Assembly: GCA_000828075.3 (NCBI GenBank)
Contig: JXCB02000027.1
Coordinates: 769,691 to 833,690 of the forward strand
Reading direction: 5' to 3'
Source of the DNA: Tolypothrix campylonemoides VB511288
GTDB lineage: Bacteria; Cyanobacteriota; Cyanobacteriia; Cyanobacteriales; Nostocaceae
DNA: 64,000 nucleotides
Positions 18,290-26,757 of the stretch are shown piece after piece. Made by a program: the position numbers and the translations under genes. The number at the start of each line of letters is the position of its first letter. Position 1 is the stretch's first letter. The notes beneath the pieces were generated by a model that was given only the letters and a program-made list of their open reading frames with translations, searched no databases and was not told the DNA's origin.

Positions 18290-19549
18290 TTAGAATACAG
18301 TGCCGTCGCTTTCTATCTGTATGGGGGGTATACCACCCTTTCTGTGTTGAGCAGCTATTTTTCGCCCCGCTGTCCAAGTTCCACCTTGCAAGATTTTCAC
18401 CAGTGGCAGTTCTTCAGCACTCATGCCTAATTTTTCGCGTACTGTAGCAGCGATACGATCCAAGAGCATCACTGTTAAGGCACGCCATTCAACTATAACT
18501 TCTGATGCAACTGGATGAGGCTTGAGCAAAATTTCTGGATCTTTAGGGCGCAGGAGTTCCAAATCAAGGCATAACCCGCCATTGCGATATTCTGCTAATC
18601 CAGTGAGGGCATCCAAGCCAGTGATTTCCAAACCAAGTTCTTGTACAGGCTCTAGCAGAGAATAGGTAAGCCACTGCGACAGCTTGTGAAATGGCACTAA
18701 GCCATCATCAGTAACACTTGGGTGAAACCAAACATCACCCAGATTAATCCCTGCAACCTCAATTCGTCCAGACCAAATATCACCTAGTCCTTCTAGAACT
18801 GCATCCAACACTCTGGTAGCAGCTAATCGATTATTGCTAGATTTTTCTATTAAATATTTAACCAGATTACCTGGACGGGGGTTTTGTTCTCCAAATAAAT
18901 GAGGTGAAGAAAGTAACGCTTGACCTAATTTTTGCAACAACTGCAACCGCCCAGCAATTCCCACCAAAGGATTCTCTGCATTCACACCAAACCCATCTGC
19001 CAGTTCTTGTTCTGTTAAGGCTTGCAATCTTTCAGCATCAACTTGCAAAGGTGCTGTTTGCTTGTCACTAGAAAAAGTTCCATCGCAGAACATTTGGAAA
19101 CTAGCAACTGCCAAACCTTCAGAACGCCTAAAACTTAGCTGAGTCCCCCGTTCGCGATAATACCAACGATCGCCCGCGCCCGCATCCAATAACACACTGA
19201 TCATCGCCAAATCAAACTTGGCACCAGCTTTTTCTAAAGGCGTTAGTCCAGCTAACTGCTCATCCAACTGAGATAAACGCGGTACACCCCCAGCCTCAAA
19301 ATGCCGCCAGCGGCTGTGAAAAGGAATTTGCAAATCAGGGTATTGTTCCTGCATTACCTCAATTACATAATCACCAACATTTGTCAACTGTGTCAAATCG
19401 CAACTAAAGTGATGCGACTTACCCTCAACTGCTAACGCAAACAGTTGCCCACAACGTTCACGGATAGCATGAGGAGAACGCAAATAAGCAACCAACTCTT
19501 TGTCATCGGTTCTTGGCGTCCTTCGCGTCTTGGCGGTTCGCATCTCCAT
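18290..19549 (-). CDS. urc4: URC4/Urg3 family protein (DUF1688)
   Basis: A 419-residue soluble protein matching the DUF1688 (URC4/urg3) family by its LRSPHAIRERCGQLFALA opening, HSRWRHFEAGGVPRL, DLAMISVLLDAGAGDRWYY and PLVGIAGRLQLLQKLG blocks. Family knowledge: Urc4 is essential with Urc1 for uracil catabolism in yeasts; its exact chemistry is not settled. Here it sits 161 bp downstream of the urc1 homologue and upstream of upp, the arrangement that defines bacterial URC clusters. The length is full and I see no lesions. Confidence 0.88.
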   Translation of the reverse strand: MEMRTAKTRRTPRTDDKELVAYLRSPHAIRERCGQLFALAVEGKSHHFSCDLTQLTNVGDYVIEVMQEQYPDLQIPFHSRWRHFEAGGVPRLSQLDEQLAGLTPLEKAGAKFDLAMISVLLDAGAGDRWYYRERGTQLSFRRSEGLAVASFQMFCDGTFSSDKQTAPLQVDAERLQALTEQELADGFGVNAENPLVGIAGRLQLLQKLGQALLSSPHLFGEQNPRPGNLVKYLIEKSSNNRLAATRVLDAVLEGLGDIWSGRIEVAGINLGDVWFHPSVTDDGLVPFHKLSQWLTYSLLEPVQELGLEITGLDALTGLAEYRNGGLCLDLELLRPKDPEILLKPHPVASEVIVEWRALTVMLLDRIAATVREKLGMSAEELPLVKILQGGTWTAGRKIAAQHRKGGIPPIQIESDGTVF

Positions 19550-19710
19550 TCTTACTGACTCCTATATCGATACACCCCTACTTATGGGGAGATAAGGAGG
19601 ATGAGGAAGACAAGGGAGAGGGCAAGACGCACGGGAGAGTTTTTTTGAGGAATTCCCCTTTGTCCCCGTGTCTGGGTGTCCCTTTCTTTGTCCCCCTTAT
19701 CCCCTTGAAC

Positions 19711-20970
19711 TCAATCTACTAAAGAACGTCCCTTGACCGCAGCTAAACTGTCAGCATCCAACACCTCTCCTGTGGTGTAATAACCGGCTGCTTTCTTCGC
19801 CTCTATCTCCACCCGCGCATCTTGGGGAATCAACTCTTCTGGAATTGGTATTCGTTCGACAATCTCAATTCCCGACTGAGTAATGGCGTTGTACTTCATA
19901 TTACTCATTGATACCATACGGTCAATACGGGTAATGCCCAACCAGTGCAACACATCGGGCATCAGTTCTTGGAATCGCATATCTTCCACGCCCGCCACAC
20001 ATTCAGTGCGGGCAAAGTAGGAATCAGCGCGATCGCCACCCTCTTGACGCTTGCGGGCATTGTAAACCAGGAATTTCGTCACCTCTCCCAAAGCACGCCC
20101 TTCCTTACGGCAGTAGACAATGACACCAGCACCACCTTCTTGTGCCGTTTGTACGCAAACTTCTATACCATGTACTAAGTAAGGGCGACAGGTGCAAATA
20201 TCTGAGCCAAACACATCAGACCCGTTACATTCATCATGTACGCGTACTGCTAAGGGTTTATCGGGGTCAGTCAGGGCTGCGATATCTCCGATAATATACA
20301 CAGTCACACCTCCGATTGGCGGCAAAAATACTTCCAAATCAGATCGCGTCACTAAATCTGGGAACATTCCCCCAGTTTGTTCAAATAAAGCGCGACGTAA
20401 CTCCCCTTCGGTGATTTGGAAGCGTTTGGCAATTCCTGGTAAGTACCAAACTGGTTCAATTGCGGCTTTAGTGACCACTAAATCGCCACCAGGTTTCATA
20501 ATCTTGCCATCAACCTGCAAGCGTCCTTTTGCCACCGCTTCTTGTAATTCAGGTAAGTTGATGTGCGCGTTTGTGATGGCGATCGTGGGACGAATGTCAT
20601 ATCCCTGTGCAAAGTATGATGCAAAGACCTCACCAACCATCGCCCCAAACGGGTCAAGCGAGACAATTTTATCTGGCTCGTACCAGCTTGGGTGTGGTCC
20701 AATGTATTCTACTGGAGATGTGTTGGTAAGATCTGCCCTGTGATCTGACTGAAGTGCCCCGCTAGCCACCGCTAATGCCCTGTAAATCGCATAACCACCA
20801 GAGTGGGTGCCAATCACGTTGCGGTGTGCCTGCTTAAGGAGCGTAGCAATTACTGGACCGCGTTGCATTGGATCAGCTGCTCCCCATTGGATGGGAATCG
20901 GTTTAGGACCAAAGCGACTGGGATGCGAAGTGAGAACAATATGCCTGGAAACGCTTTTTTGCTTTGGCAT
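19711..20970 (-). CDS. urc1: URC1-type GTP cyclohydrolase II homologue
   Basis: A 419-residue protein. The C-terminal half is a GTP cyclohydrolase II fold with the zinc motif preserved (HDECNGSDVFGSDICTC, C-X10-C-X-C) followed by CRKEGRALGEVTKF where RibA has RQEGRGIGL. The N-terminal 190 residues are extra compared with RibA. It differs from riboflavin RibA at the GRGIGL and DTVEAN positions, and the gene pairs with urc4 and upp. I therefore call it the uracil-degradation enzyme Urc1, thought to open the pyrimidine ring of a uracil nucleotide, rather than a riboflavin enzyme. It is the first gene of the minus-strand set. Confidence 0.87.
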   Translation of the reverse strand: MPKQKSVSRHIVLTSHPSRFGPKPIPIQWGAADPMQRGPVIATLLKQAHRNVIGTHSGGYAIYRALAVASGALQSDHRADLTNTSPVEYIGPHPSWYEPDKIVSLDPFGAMVGEVFASYFAQGYDIRPTIAITNAHINLPELQEAVAKGRLQVDGKIMKPGGDLVVTKAAIEPVWYLPGIAKRFQITEGELRRALFEQTGGMFPDLVTRSDLEVFLPPIGGVTVYIIGDIAALTDPDKPLAVRVHDECNGSDVFGSDICTCRPYLVHGIEVCVQTAQEGGAGVIVYCRKEGRALGEVTKFLVYNARKRQEGGDRADSYFARTECVAGVEDMRFQELMPDVLHWLGITRIDRMVSMSNMKYNAITQSGIEIVERIPIPEELIPQDARVEIEAKKAAGYYTTGEVLDADSLAAVKGRSLVD

Positions 20971-21387
20971 AGTCGTTTCTTTTTCTCTTACTTTTTATCA
21001 ATTCTTAGTCATTAGCGATTTCTCTACAACTAGCAAAGAGTTGTGACTTGTAAAAGTATGCCATACTAATGACCCATCACTAATGACTCTAAATATCGAA
21101 TCATAGAGCGATCGTATTGCAGGCTACAGAAGATAGTAAATTAATTGCTAATTTTTAATTTCATTGTTCCTTTGTTCAAAGCAATGACTGCTGTGGCATT
21201 TTTGGAATTTCTGAAATTTTACCCAGCAACGCCAGTTGCCATCAGGCAAACCTCCTGTGAGATTTCTGTGTTGCACGTATTGGGTTCTTGGTACGAGAGC
21301 GATCAGAATTTTTTAGTAATTAATTAGATCATTTAGATAATAATGTGCGAAATTTGATCCAAAGTAACTATCACCGACCTTGAATTC
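20971..21387. other. Divergent intergenic region upstream of urc1 and the TPR gene
   Basis: No coding frame is supported. A short palindrome AGTATGCCATACT (21055-21067) lies about 85 bp upstream of the urc1 start and could be a regulator site for the urc genes; that is a guess from symmetry and place only. The TPR gene start is preceded by AT-rich sequence. Confidence 0.5.
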
Positions 21388-21858
21388 ATGGATTCTTTAT
21401 TTATCGATTCCTTACTTGAAGACTTGAAAAATCCCGAGCAAACAGTCCGCGACCAGGCGACCAGAAAAATCTGGCATATCTGGTTTCAACAAAAGGGAGT
21501 TCATGGACTGTCCATGATTGAACGCAGTCAAAAGTTAATGGATTCTGGAGAAATAGCTGAAGCCGAAGCTTTGCTGACAGAACTTATTAACGACCAACCA
21601 GATTTTGCTGAAGCTTGGAATCGCCGAGCTTTTCTTTATTATACCATCGGAGAGTATTCAAAATCTCTCATAGACTGTCAAATGGTCATCCAAATCAATC
21701 CAGTACATTTCGGCGCACTTCACGGTCTAGGCTTGTGTTATGTCGCGATGGGAGACTATGTTGAAGCTATCAGAGCATTTCACCGTGCTTTGGAGATTCA
21801 GCCTTATTCTCAAGTCAATCAAAAATTGATTTTAGAATGCACTTTCCGATTGAACTAA
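21388..21858 (+). CDS. TPR-repeat protein
   Basis: A 156-residue soluble protein with about three tetratricopeptide repeats (residues 50-150). Clear motifs are AEAWNRRAFLYYTIGEYSKS and ALHGLGLCYVAMGDYVEAI, then AFHRALEIQP. The N-terminal 45 residues resemble small cyanobacterial TPR proteins that begin with SLLEDLKNPEQTVRDQAT. It is likely a protein-interaction adaptor; no partner can be named. The gene has its own promoter region and is followed by a short repeat before the FAD oxidase. Confidence 0.85.
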   Translation: MDSLFIDSLLEDLKNPEQTVRDQATRKIWHIWFQQKGVHGLSMIERSQKLMDSGEIAEAEALLTELINDQPDFAEAWNRRAFLYYTIGEYSKSLIDCQMVIQINPVHFGALHGLGLCYVAMGDYVEAIRAFHRALEIQPYSQVNQKLILECTFRLN

Positions 21859-21889
21859 GACTAGGAGGCTAGAAAGCAAAATCTTTAAA

Positions 21890-21958
21890 TTTTTTCACGC
21901 AAAGGCGCAAAGAATCTCTTAGCGTCTTAGCGTCTTTGCGCGAAAATAAAAGAAAATT
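21890..21958. repeat. Dispersed CGCAAAGGCGCAAAG-type inverted repeat
   Basis: ACGCAAAGGCGCAAAGA is answered by TTAGCGTCTTTGCGCG in the gap before the FAD oxidase gene. Related GGCGTTCTTGGCGTCTTGG sequence fills the miniature element at 25978-26068. It is a common intergenic repeat in filamentous cyanobacteria. Confidence 0.65.
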
Positions 21959-21965
21959 TTAAACT

Positions 21966-23351
21966 ATGACCACAACACCCGTAAAATCATTTGACTTAGA
22001 TGCCCTCACCACTTCCTTAGAAGGCATTGAAATTATTACCGACCCTACACAAGTCGCAAAATTATCCCAAGATTACCACACCTTCAGCCCAGTACTCGTA
22101 CCCAAACTTGAAGGAAAAATCGGGGATCTAGTTGTGCGTCCTGCGAACCAACAAGAAGTGTTAAAAGTAGCAGCAGCTTGCGTAAAACACAGAGTACCCG
22201 TCACAGTGCGCGGTGCAGGAACGGGAAATTACGGGCAATGCGTACCGTTACATGGAGGCGTCATTATAGATATGACGCGAATGCAGGAGATACGCTGGGT
22301 GAAGCCAGGAGTCGCGCGGGTTGAAGCTGGGGTAAAGTTGGCAGCGTTGGATAAAAAAGCACGGGAAATAGGCTGGGAAATGCGGATGGCACCCTCAACT
22401 TATCGCACAGCGACGATTGCCGGATTTGTAGCAGGTGGTAGCGGCGGAATTGGGTCGATACAGTATGGTTTGTTGGGCGATCGCGGCAATCTTCTAGCTT
22501 TACAAGTCGTGACAATGGAAGATGAACCGCGTGTCATTGAACTGCGCGGCGACGACGTGCAAAAAGTCAACCATGCTTGGGGCATCAATGGCATTATTAC
22601 TGAAGTCGAAATCCCATTGGGACCAGCTTACCCTTGGGCAGAAGTGATTGTTACCTTCCCAGAATTTATGGCGGCGGCAAGCTTTGGTCAAGCTTTAGCC
22701 AATGCCGATGGGATGATTAAGAAAGAGATTAGCATTTTTGCATCCCCAATTCCACAGTATTTTGCACCTCTACGAGAGTATATTCCTGATGGAACTCACG
22801 CCGCTTTACTGATGCTTGCCGAACCGAGTTTAGAATTATTGCCTGGGTTAGTACAGCAATATGGTGGCAAAATTACATATCAAAAACCTGCACAGGAAGC
22901 AGGAAAAGGGACGCACTTAGGAGAATTTACTTGGAACCACACCACCTTACACGCCCGGACTGTAGATACTTCGATCACCTACTTGCAAAGTATATTCCCT
23001 GCTGATAAAAATTTGCAACTAGTAGAGGATTTGTATCATCACTTTGGCGATGAGGTGATGATGCATTTGGAATTTATTCGAGTCAACGGTGCGATCGCTC
23101 CTGCGGCTTTGCAACTTGTGCGCTACTCTACAGAGGAACGCCTCAATGAAATTATCCGCTATCACGAAGAGCGCGGTGTGTTTATTGCCAATCCCCACAC
23201 ATATATTATTGAAGACGGTGGGAGAAAAGTTATTGATCCAGAACAGTTAAAGTTTAAGGAAATGGTTGACCCCTATGGATTGATGAATCCTGGTAAGAGC
23301 AAAGTGCTGGAATTTAAAATATCCCCTACGGGTACGCGAAGCGAAGCGTGA
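21966..23351 (+). CDS. FAD-binding oxidoreductase (GlcD/PCMH type)
   Basis: A 461-residue flavoprotein. The N-terminal FAD-binding half shows GDLVVRPANQQEVLKVA, the PP-loop-like TVRGAGTGNYGQCVPLHGG and GFVAGGSGGIGSIQYGLLGD. The C-terminal part ends with the family-typical DPYGLMNPGKSK. Such enzymes oxidise 2-hydroxy acids or similar substrates; the substrate is unknown here. The last residues (SPTGTRSEA) and the stop lie inside a dispersed G+C-rich repeat starting near 23325. The natural C-terminus has therefore been replaced or extended by repeat sequence, just after the conserved motif. Confidence 0.87.
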   Translation: MTTTPVKSFDLDALTTSLEGIEIITDPTQVAKLSQDYHTFSPVLVPKLEGKIGDLVVRPANQQEVLKVAAACVKHRVPVTVRGAGTGNYGQCVPLHGGVIIDMTRMQEIRWVKPGVARVEAGVKLAALDKKAREIGWEMRMAPSTYRTATIAGFVAGGSGGIGSIQYGLLGDRGNLLALQVVTMEDEPRVIELRGDDVQKVNHAWGINGIITEVEIPLGPAYPWAEVIVTFPEFMAAASFGQALANADGMIKKEISIFASPIPQYFAPLREYIPDGTHAALLMLAEPSLELLPGLVQQYGGKITYQKPAQEAGKGTHLGEFTWNHTTLHARTVDTSITYLQSIFPADKNLQLVEDLYHHFGDEVMMHLEFIRVNGAIAPAALQLVRYSTEERLNEIIRYHEERGVFIANPHTYIIEDGGRKVIDPEQLKFKEMVDPYGLMNPGKSKVLEFKISPTGTRSEA

Positions 23352-23377
23352 AACTCCTCCGCAGCAGGTACATAATT

Positions 23378-23444
23378 AACAAACCACAGATAAACACCGA
23401 TAAAAATTTATCTGTGTTCATCTGTGTCCATCTGTGGTTTGATT
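23378..23444. repeat. ACCACAGAT/ATCTGTGGT dispersed inverted repeat
   Basis: AAACCACAGATAAACACCGA is mirrored by TCATCTGTGTCCATCTGTGG. A relative lies at 37982-38065. It forms a hairpin between the FAD oxidase and rtcA genes. Confidence 0.8.
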
Positions 23445-23496
23445 CAAAAATCGTCGGGACAATCCAAAATTTAAAATACAAAATCCCAAATTGTCC

Positions 23497-24543
23497 ATGA
23501 TTCACATCGACGGTTCCTACGGAGAAGGAGGCGGGCAAATTCTCCGTACCTCCCTAAGTCTAGCTGCGATTACTGGTCACTCAATACGGATCGGGAACAT
23601 CCGCGCCGGACGTCCAAAGCCGGGACTTGCAGCACAACACTTGACAGCAGTTCGCGCCGCTGCTGCAATTTGCAACGCCAAAGTGCAAGGGGATGCTTTG
23701 GGTTCGACGACACTGGAGTTTATTCCTGGTAGTGCTGTACAAGCGGGAAATTATACCTTTGATGTCAGTGAAGCGCGGGAAGGCGGTTCGGCTGGTGCTG
23801 TGGGTTTAGTGTTGCAGACTGTTCTCTTACCTTTGGTACTGGCAACAGGTGACTCTCAGGTGATACTGAAGGGTGGAACTCACGTTACCCACAGCCCTTC
23901 GGTGACTTATATTCAAGAAGTTTATTTACCAACTGTGCAACGCATGGGTGTGCAAGTTGAGGTGGAACTGAAGGCTTGGGGGTGGTATCCCCAAGGTGGT
24001 GGAGAAGTGCAGTTGTTAATAAGTGGTGGTAGCATTGGCGGGATCAACTTAATGGAACGTGGCGACTTGCAACAGGTGCGGGGGTTAGCAGTCGTCACGG
24101 AATTACCTTCTCACATTCCCCAGAGGATGGCGAGTCGTGCTGAGAATGTGTTGCGTGAAGCCGAATTGAAACCATCTGTGCAGCCATTGCGAGCAAAAGG
24201 TGTCGCACCAGGGGCGGGTTTGTTTCTCACTGCTGAGTACGAGAATAGCTTAGCTGGGTTTGGTGCGTTAGGGCGCATTGGTTTGGCAGCGGAAAAAGTC
24301 GCAGATATGGCTTGCGAGGAACTGTTGAAGTTTCATGAGACAGGCGCACCTGTAGATGAACATTTAGCTGATCAGTTATTATTACCAGCGGCTTTGGCAT
24401 CAACGAGGAGTGAGTACCGAGTGCCTGAAGTGACTGGGCACTTGACGACGAATGCTTGGGTTATCGAGCAATTTGGGCTGGCGCGGGTTAAGGTGGATGA
24501 GGTTGAGAAGAGGGTGGTGGTGGAACCGTTAAACGTTAACTAG
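23497..24543 (+). CDS. rtcA: RNA 3'-terminal phosphate cyclase
   Basis: A 348-residue protein from the ATG at 23497 (MIHIDGSYGEGGGQILRTSL), the family's diagnostic opening. Further blocks are IRAGRPKPGLAAQHLTAV, EGGSAGAVGLVLQTVLLPL and a late conserved block with the adenylated His of the EHLADQ type near residue 300. It converts RNA 3'-phosphate to a 2',3'-cyclic phosphate via an AMP-enzyme intermediate. No rtcB is next to it. A TTG two codons upstream is in frame but less likely. Confidence 0.95.
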   Translation: MIHIDGSYGEGGGQILRTSLSLAAITGHSIRIGNIRAGRPKPGLAAQHLTAVRAAAAICNAKVQGDALGSTTLEFIPGSAVQAGNYTFDVSEAREGGSAGAVGLVLQTVLLPLVLATGDSQVILKGGTHVTHSPSVTYIQEVYLPTVQRMGVQVEVELKAWGWYPQGGGEVQLLISGGSIGGINLMERGDLQQVRGLAVVTELPSHIPQRMASRAENVLREAELKPSVQPLRAKGVAPGAGLFLTAEYENSLAGFGALGRIGLAAEKVADMACEELLKFHETGAPVDEHLADQLLLPAALASTRSEYRVPEVTGHLTTNAWVIEQFGLARVKVDEVEKRVVVEPLNVN

Positions 24544-24592
24544 TTAATTGGGGTACGATTATGCAAACGATGCTGATCAAGAGGCTATCATA

Positions 24593-25858
24593 GTGAGCCG
24601 AATTGTTGTTACCACGTTAGGAACTCTTGGCGATCTACATCCTATGATTGCGATCGCGCTGGAATTGCGGCAACGCGGTCATGATGTTGTATTCGTAACA
24701 CACAAAGAGTATCAATCCAAGATTGAAGCGTTGAAATTTGAGTTTCATCGAATGCGCCCCGATTTCACTGCACTGGACAATCCAGAAGAAATGGCACGGA
24801 TGATGGATCTGAAAACAGGTCAAGAGTACATGGTGCGTCAGTGGGCTAATCCAAATTTACGCCAGATGTATACGGACTTGCTGAACGTTGCGAAGACAGC
24901 AGATTTTATCTTTTCAGGGGAAGGTGTAATCGCAACTCCACTGGTGGCAGAGAAACTCAAAATGCGATGGGCATCCAGTGCAATGGTTCCCATGTCATTT
25001 TTCTCGGCTTACGACCTGTCCGTTTTAGCGCCATTTCCTGCTTTGGCGAACCTGTATAGGTTTGGTCTGACTGTGAATCGAGGCATTGTCACTTTTGCTA
25101 AATTTGTCAGTAATTCTTGGGCAGAACCGATTCGTCAACTTCGCCGTGAACTCGGATTATCGCCGCTCAAGGGCAATCCCTTGATTGACAGCAAGTTCTC
25201 CCCCTACCTTGTTGTTGCGCTGTTTTCCTCTGTTTTAGCAAAGCCTCAACCGGACTGGGCTGCAAATACTGTAGTAGCAGGCTTCACGTTCTATGATGGG
25301 ACGCAAGGCAAAGCAGAGCTGACTCCAGAGCTAAAGGAGTTTTTGGATGCAGGTGAGCCGCCGATTGTCTTCACTCTTGGATCAGCCGCCGTGATGGACG
25401 CTGGCAACTTTTACCAGGAAAGCATCCAAGCCGCAAAGCGCCTTAATCGCCGTGCTGTTTTGTTGATTGGCAACAATACACCTCCAGAGAATCTTTCAGC
25501 AGATATTGTAGCTGTCAAGTATGTGCCGTATTCTCAGATTTTTCCTCAGGCTTGTGCGATCGTGCATCACGGCGGAATTGGGACCACGGCTCAAGCATTA
25601 CGCGCGGGTCGTCCAACCTTAATTATGCCCTACAGCCATGACCAACCGGACAACGCCGCACGAGTTGAACGGTTAGGAACATCTCGTACGATTCCCCGTA
25701 AGCAGTATTTCGCGTCACGGGTAGCCAAGGAGTTATGTGAGTTGTTGGAAAATCCTAGTTATGCAACTAAAGCATCAGAAGTCGGACATATTATCCAAGC
25801 AGAAAACGGGGTTAGTGCTGCGAGTGATGCAATAGAAAAACAGCTTCAAGCAGTTTAA
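24593..25858 (+). CDS. UGT/MGT-type glycosyltransferase (GT1)
   Basis: A 421-residue GT-B enzyme, taking the GTG at 24593 (MSRIVVTTLGTLGDLHP) as start; an upstream TTG at 24548 would add 15 atypical residues. The N-terminal domain shows GTLGDLHPMIAIALELRQRGHDV; the C-terminal domain carries the nucleotide-sugar motif VHHGGIGTTAQALRAGRP followed by PYSHDQPDNAARVERLG. Relatives glucosylate sterols, carotenoids or macrolides; the acceptor is unknown. It follows rtcA by 49 bp, with no functional link evident. Confidence 0.9.
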   Translation: MSRIVVTTLGTLGDLHPMIAIALELRQRGHDVVFVTHKEYQSKIEALKFEFHRMRPDFTALDNPEEMARMMDLKTGQEYMVRQWANPNLRQMYTDLLNVAKTADFIFSGEGVIATPLVAEKLKMRWASSAMVPMSFFSAYDLSVLAPFPALANLYRFGLTVNRGIVTFAKFVSNSWAEPIRQLRRELGLSPLKGNPLIDSKFSPYLVVALFSSVLAKPQPDWAANTVVAGFTFYDGTQGKAELTPELKEFLDAGEPPIVFTLGSAAVMDAGNFYQESIQAAKRLNRRAVLLIGNNTPPENLSADIVAVKYVPYSQIFPQACAIVHHGGIGTTAQALRAGRPTLIMPYSHDQPDNAARVERLGTSRTIPRKQYFASRVAKELCELLENPSYATKASEVGHIIQAENGVSAASDAIEKQLQAV

Positions 25859-25977
25859 AGCTTGTCGTCAGTACCAGTAGCCCAACAAGTCGATGATTTC
25901 TCTTTTGTTACTACGGGCAGAGTGTGGTCTAAACAAATGAAAACTGCTGTAACTAAATTTTGTCAGCAGTTGTTTTT

Positions 25978-26068
25978 AGGACTTACGCACAGTCTACGAA
26001 TTCTTGGCGTTCTTGGCGTCTTGGCGGTTCGATAAATTAACCTTTTTTGTGATTTTTGCGTAAGTCCT
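25978..26068. mobile_element. 91-bp miniature inverted-repeat element (complete)
   Basis: Terminal inverted repeats AGGACTTACGCA and TGCGTAAGTCCT enclose a G+C-rich core with GGCGTTCTTGGCGTCTTGGC. TA lies at the left boundary and TG at the right. A second complete copy is at 29480-29571 and a solo terminus at 15277. Size, lack of coding and the TA flank suggest a MITE of an IS630/Tc1-like transposase; the parent element is not in the window. Confidence 0.8.
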
Positions 26069-26092
26069 GGTTTTATCCAACCTTTGTACAAC

Positions 26093-26584
26093 CTAACTCC
26101 CAAACCACGCCGTCAGCGCCACCGCCAATGCATCGGCGGCGTCATCTGGCTTAGGAATGGCATCCAAATTCAACTCCCGCGCCACTGCTTCCTGGACTTC
26201 GTGTTTGTCAGCATTACCATATCCCGTTAACGCTTGTTTAATTTGGGCAGGGGTAAATTCTACAGTCGGTAAGTTATGCTGTGCCAATACCAACATGACA
26301 ACTCCCCGCGCTTGTGCTACGAGGATAGTATTTGCCATACGATAGAAGAAGAGTTTTTCAATTGCTACCAACTCAGGTTGAAACTCTTTGATCAGGGTGT
26401 GCAAATCGTCGTACAACGTACATAGCCGCTGTCCCACTTCCGTGCCAGCTGGCGTATTAACAACACCGAAATCTAGTAGGCTTACTGAATCATGTTGCAC
26501 ACTGTTTTGATTTTTTTCGCATATGATCGCCCCAAATCCTAAAATTGCCAGTCCTGGATCTATTCCTAAAATTCGCTGTTCCAT
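26093..26584 (-). CDS. ruvC: Crossover junction endodeoxyribonuclease RuvC
   Basis: A 163-residue protein from the ATG at 26584 ([18 protein letters not shown]), the standard RuvC length. Catalytic acidic residues are visible: Asp9 in GIDPG, Glu in VAIEKLFF, and the C-terminal pair in [12 protein letters not shown]. It resolves Holliday junctions with RuvAB. It is transcribed alone, divergent from the YvcK-like gene. Confidence 0.96.
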   Translation of the reverse strand: MEQRILGIDPGLAILGFGAIICEKNQNSVQHDSVSLLDFGVVNTPAGTEVGQRLCTLYDDLHTLIKEFQPELVAIEKLFFYRMANTILVAQARGVVMLVLAQHNLPTVEFTPAQIKQALTGYGNADKHEVQEAVARELNLDAIPKPDDAADALAVALTAWFGS

Positions 26585-26757
26585 TAATTTGTTGTTTCTG
26601 TTGACCAAAAGGCTTAATCACTCGGCATACTGGCAACTTAGACTATGCACTTTTGGTCTAATAGGTTTGAAAAGTGTAACAATTCCACGCTTGGGTTTAA
26701 ACCTGGTGGTATACATTTTCTGTTAATCATTGTTATTAGCACTGCTCTGGATCAGGT

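Noticed and set aside
19711-20970. Annotation of the cyclohydrolase-like gene as riboflavin ribA
   Set aside because: The 190-residue N-terminal extension, altered active-site motifs and the urc4-upp neighbourhood fit Urc1 better.
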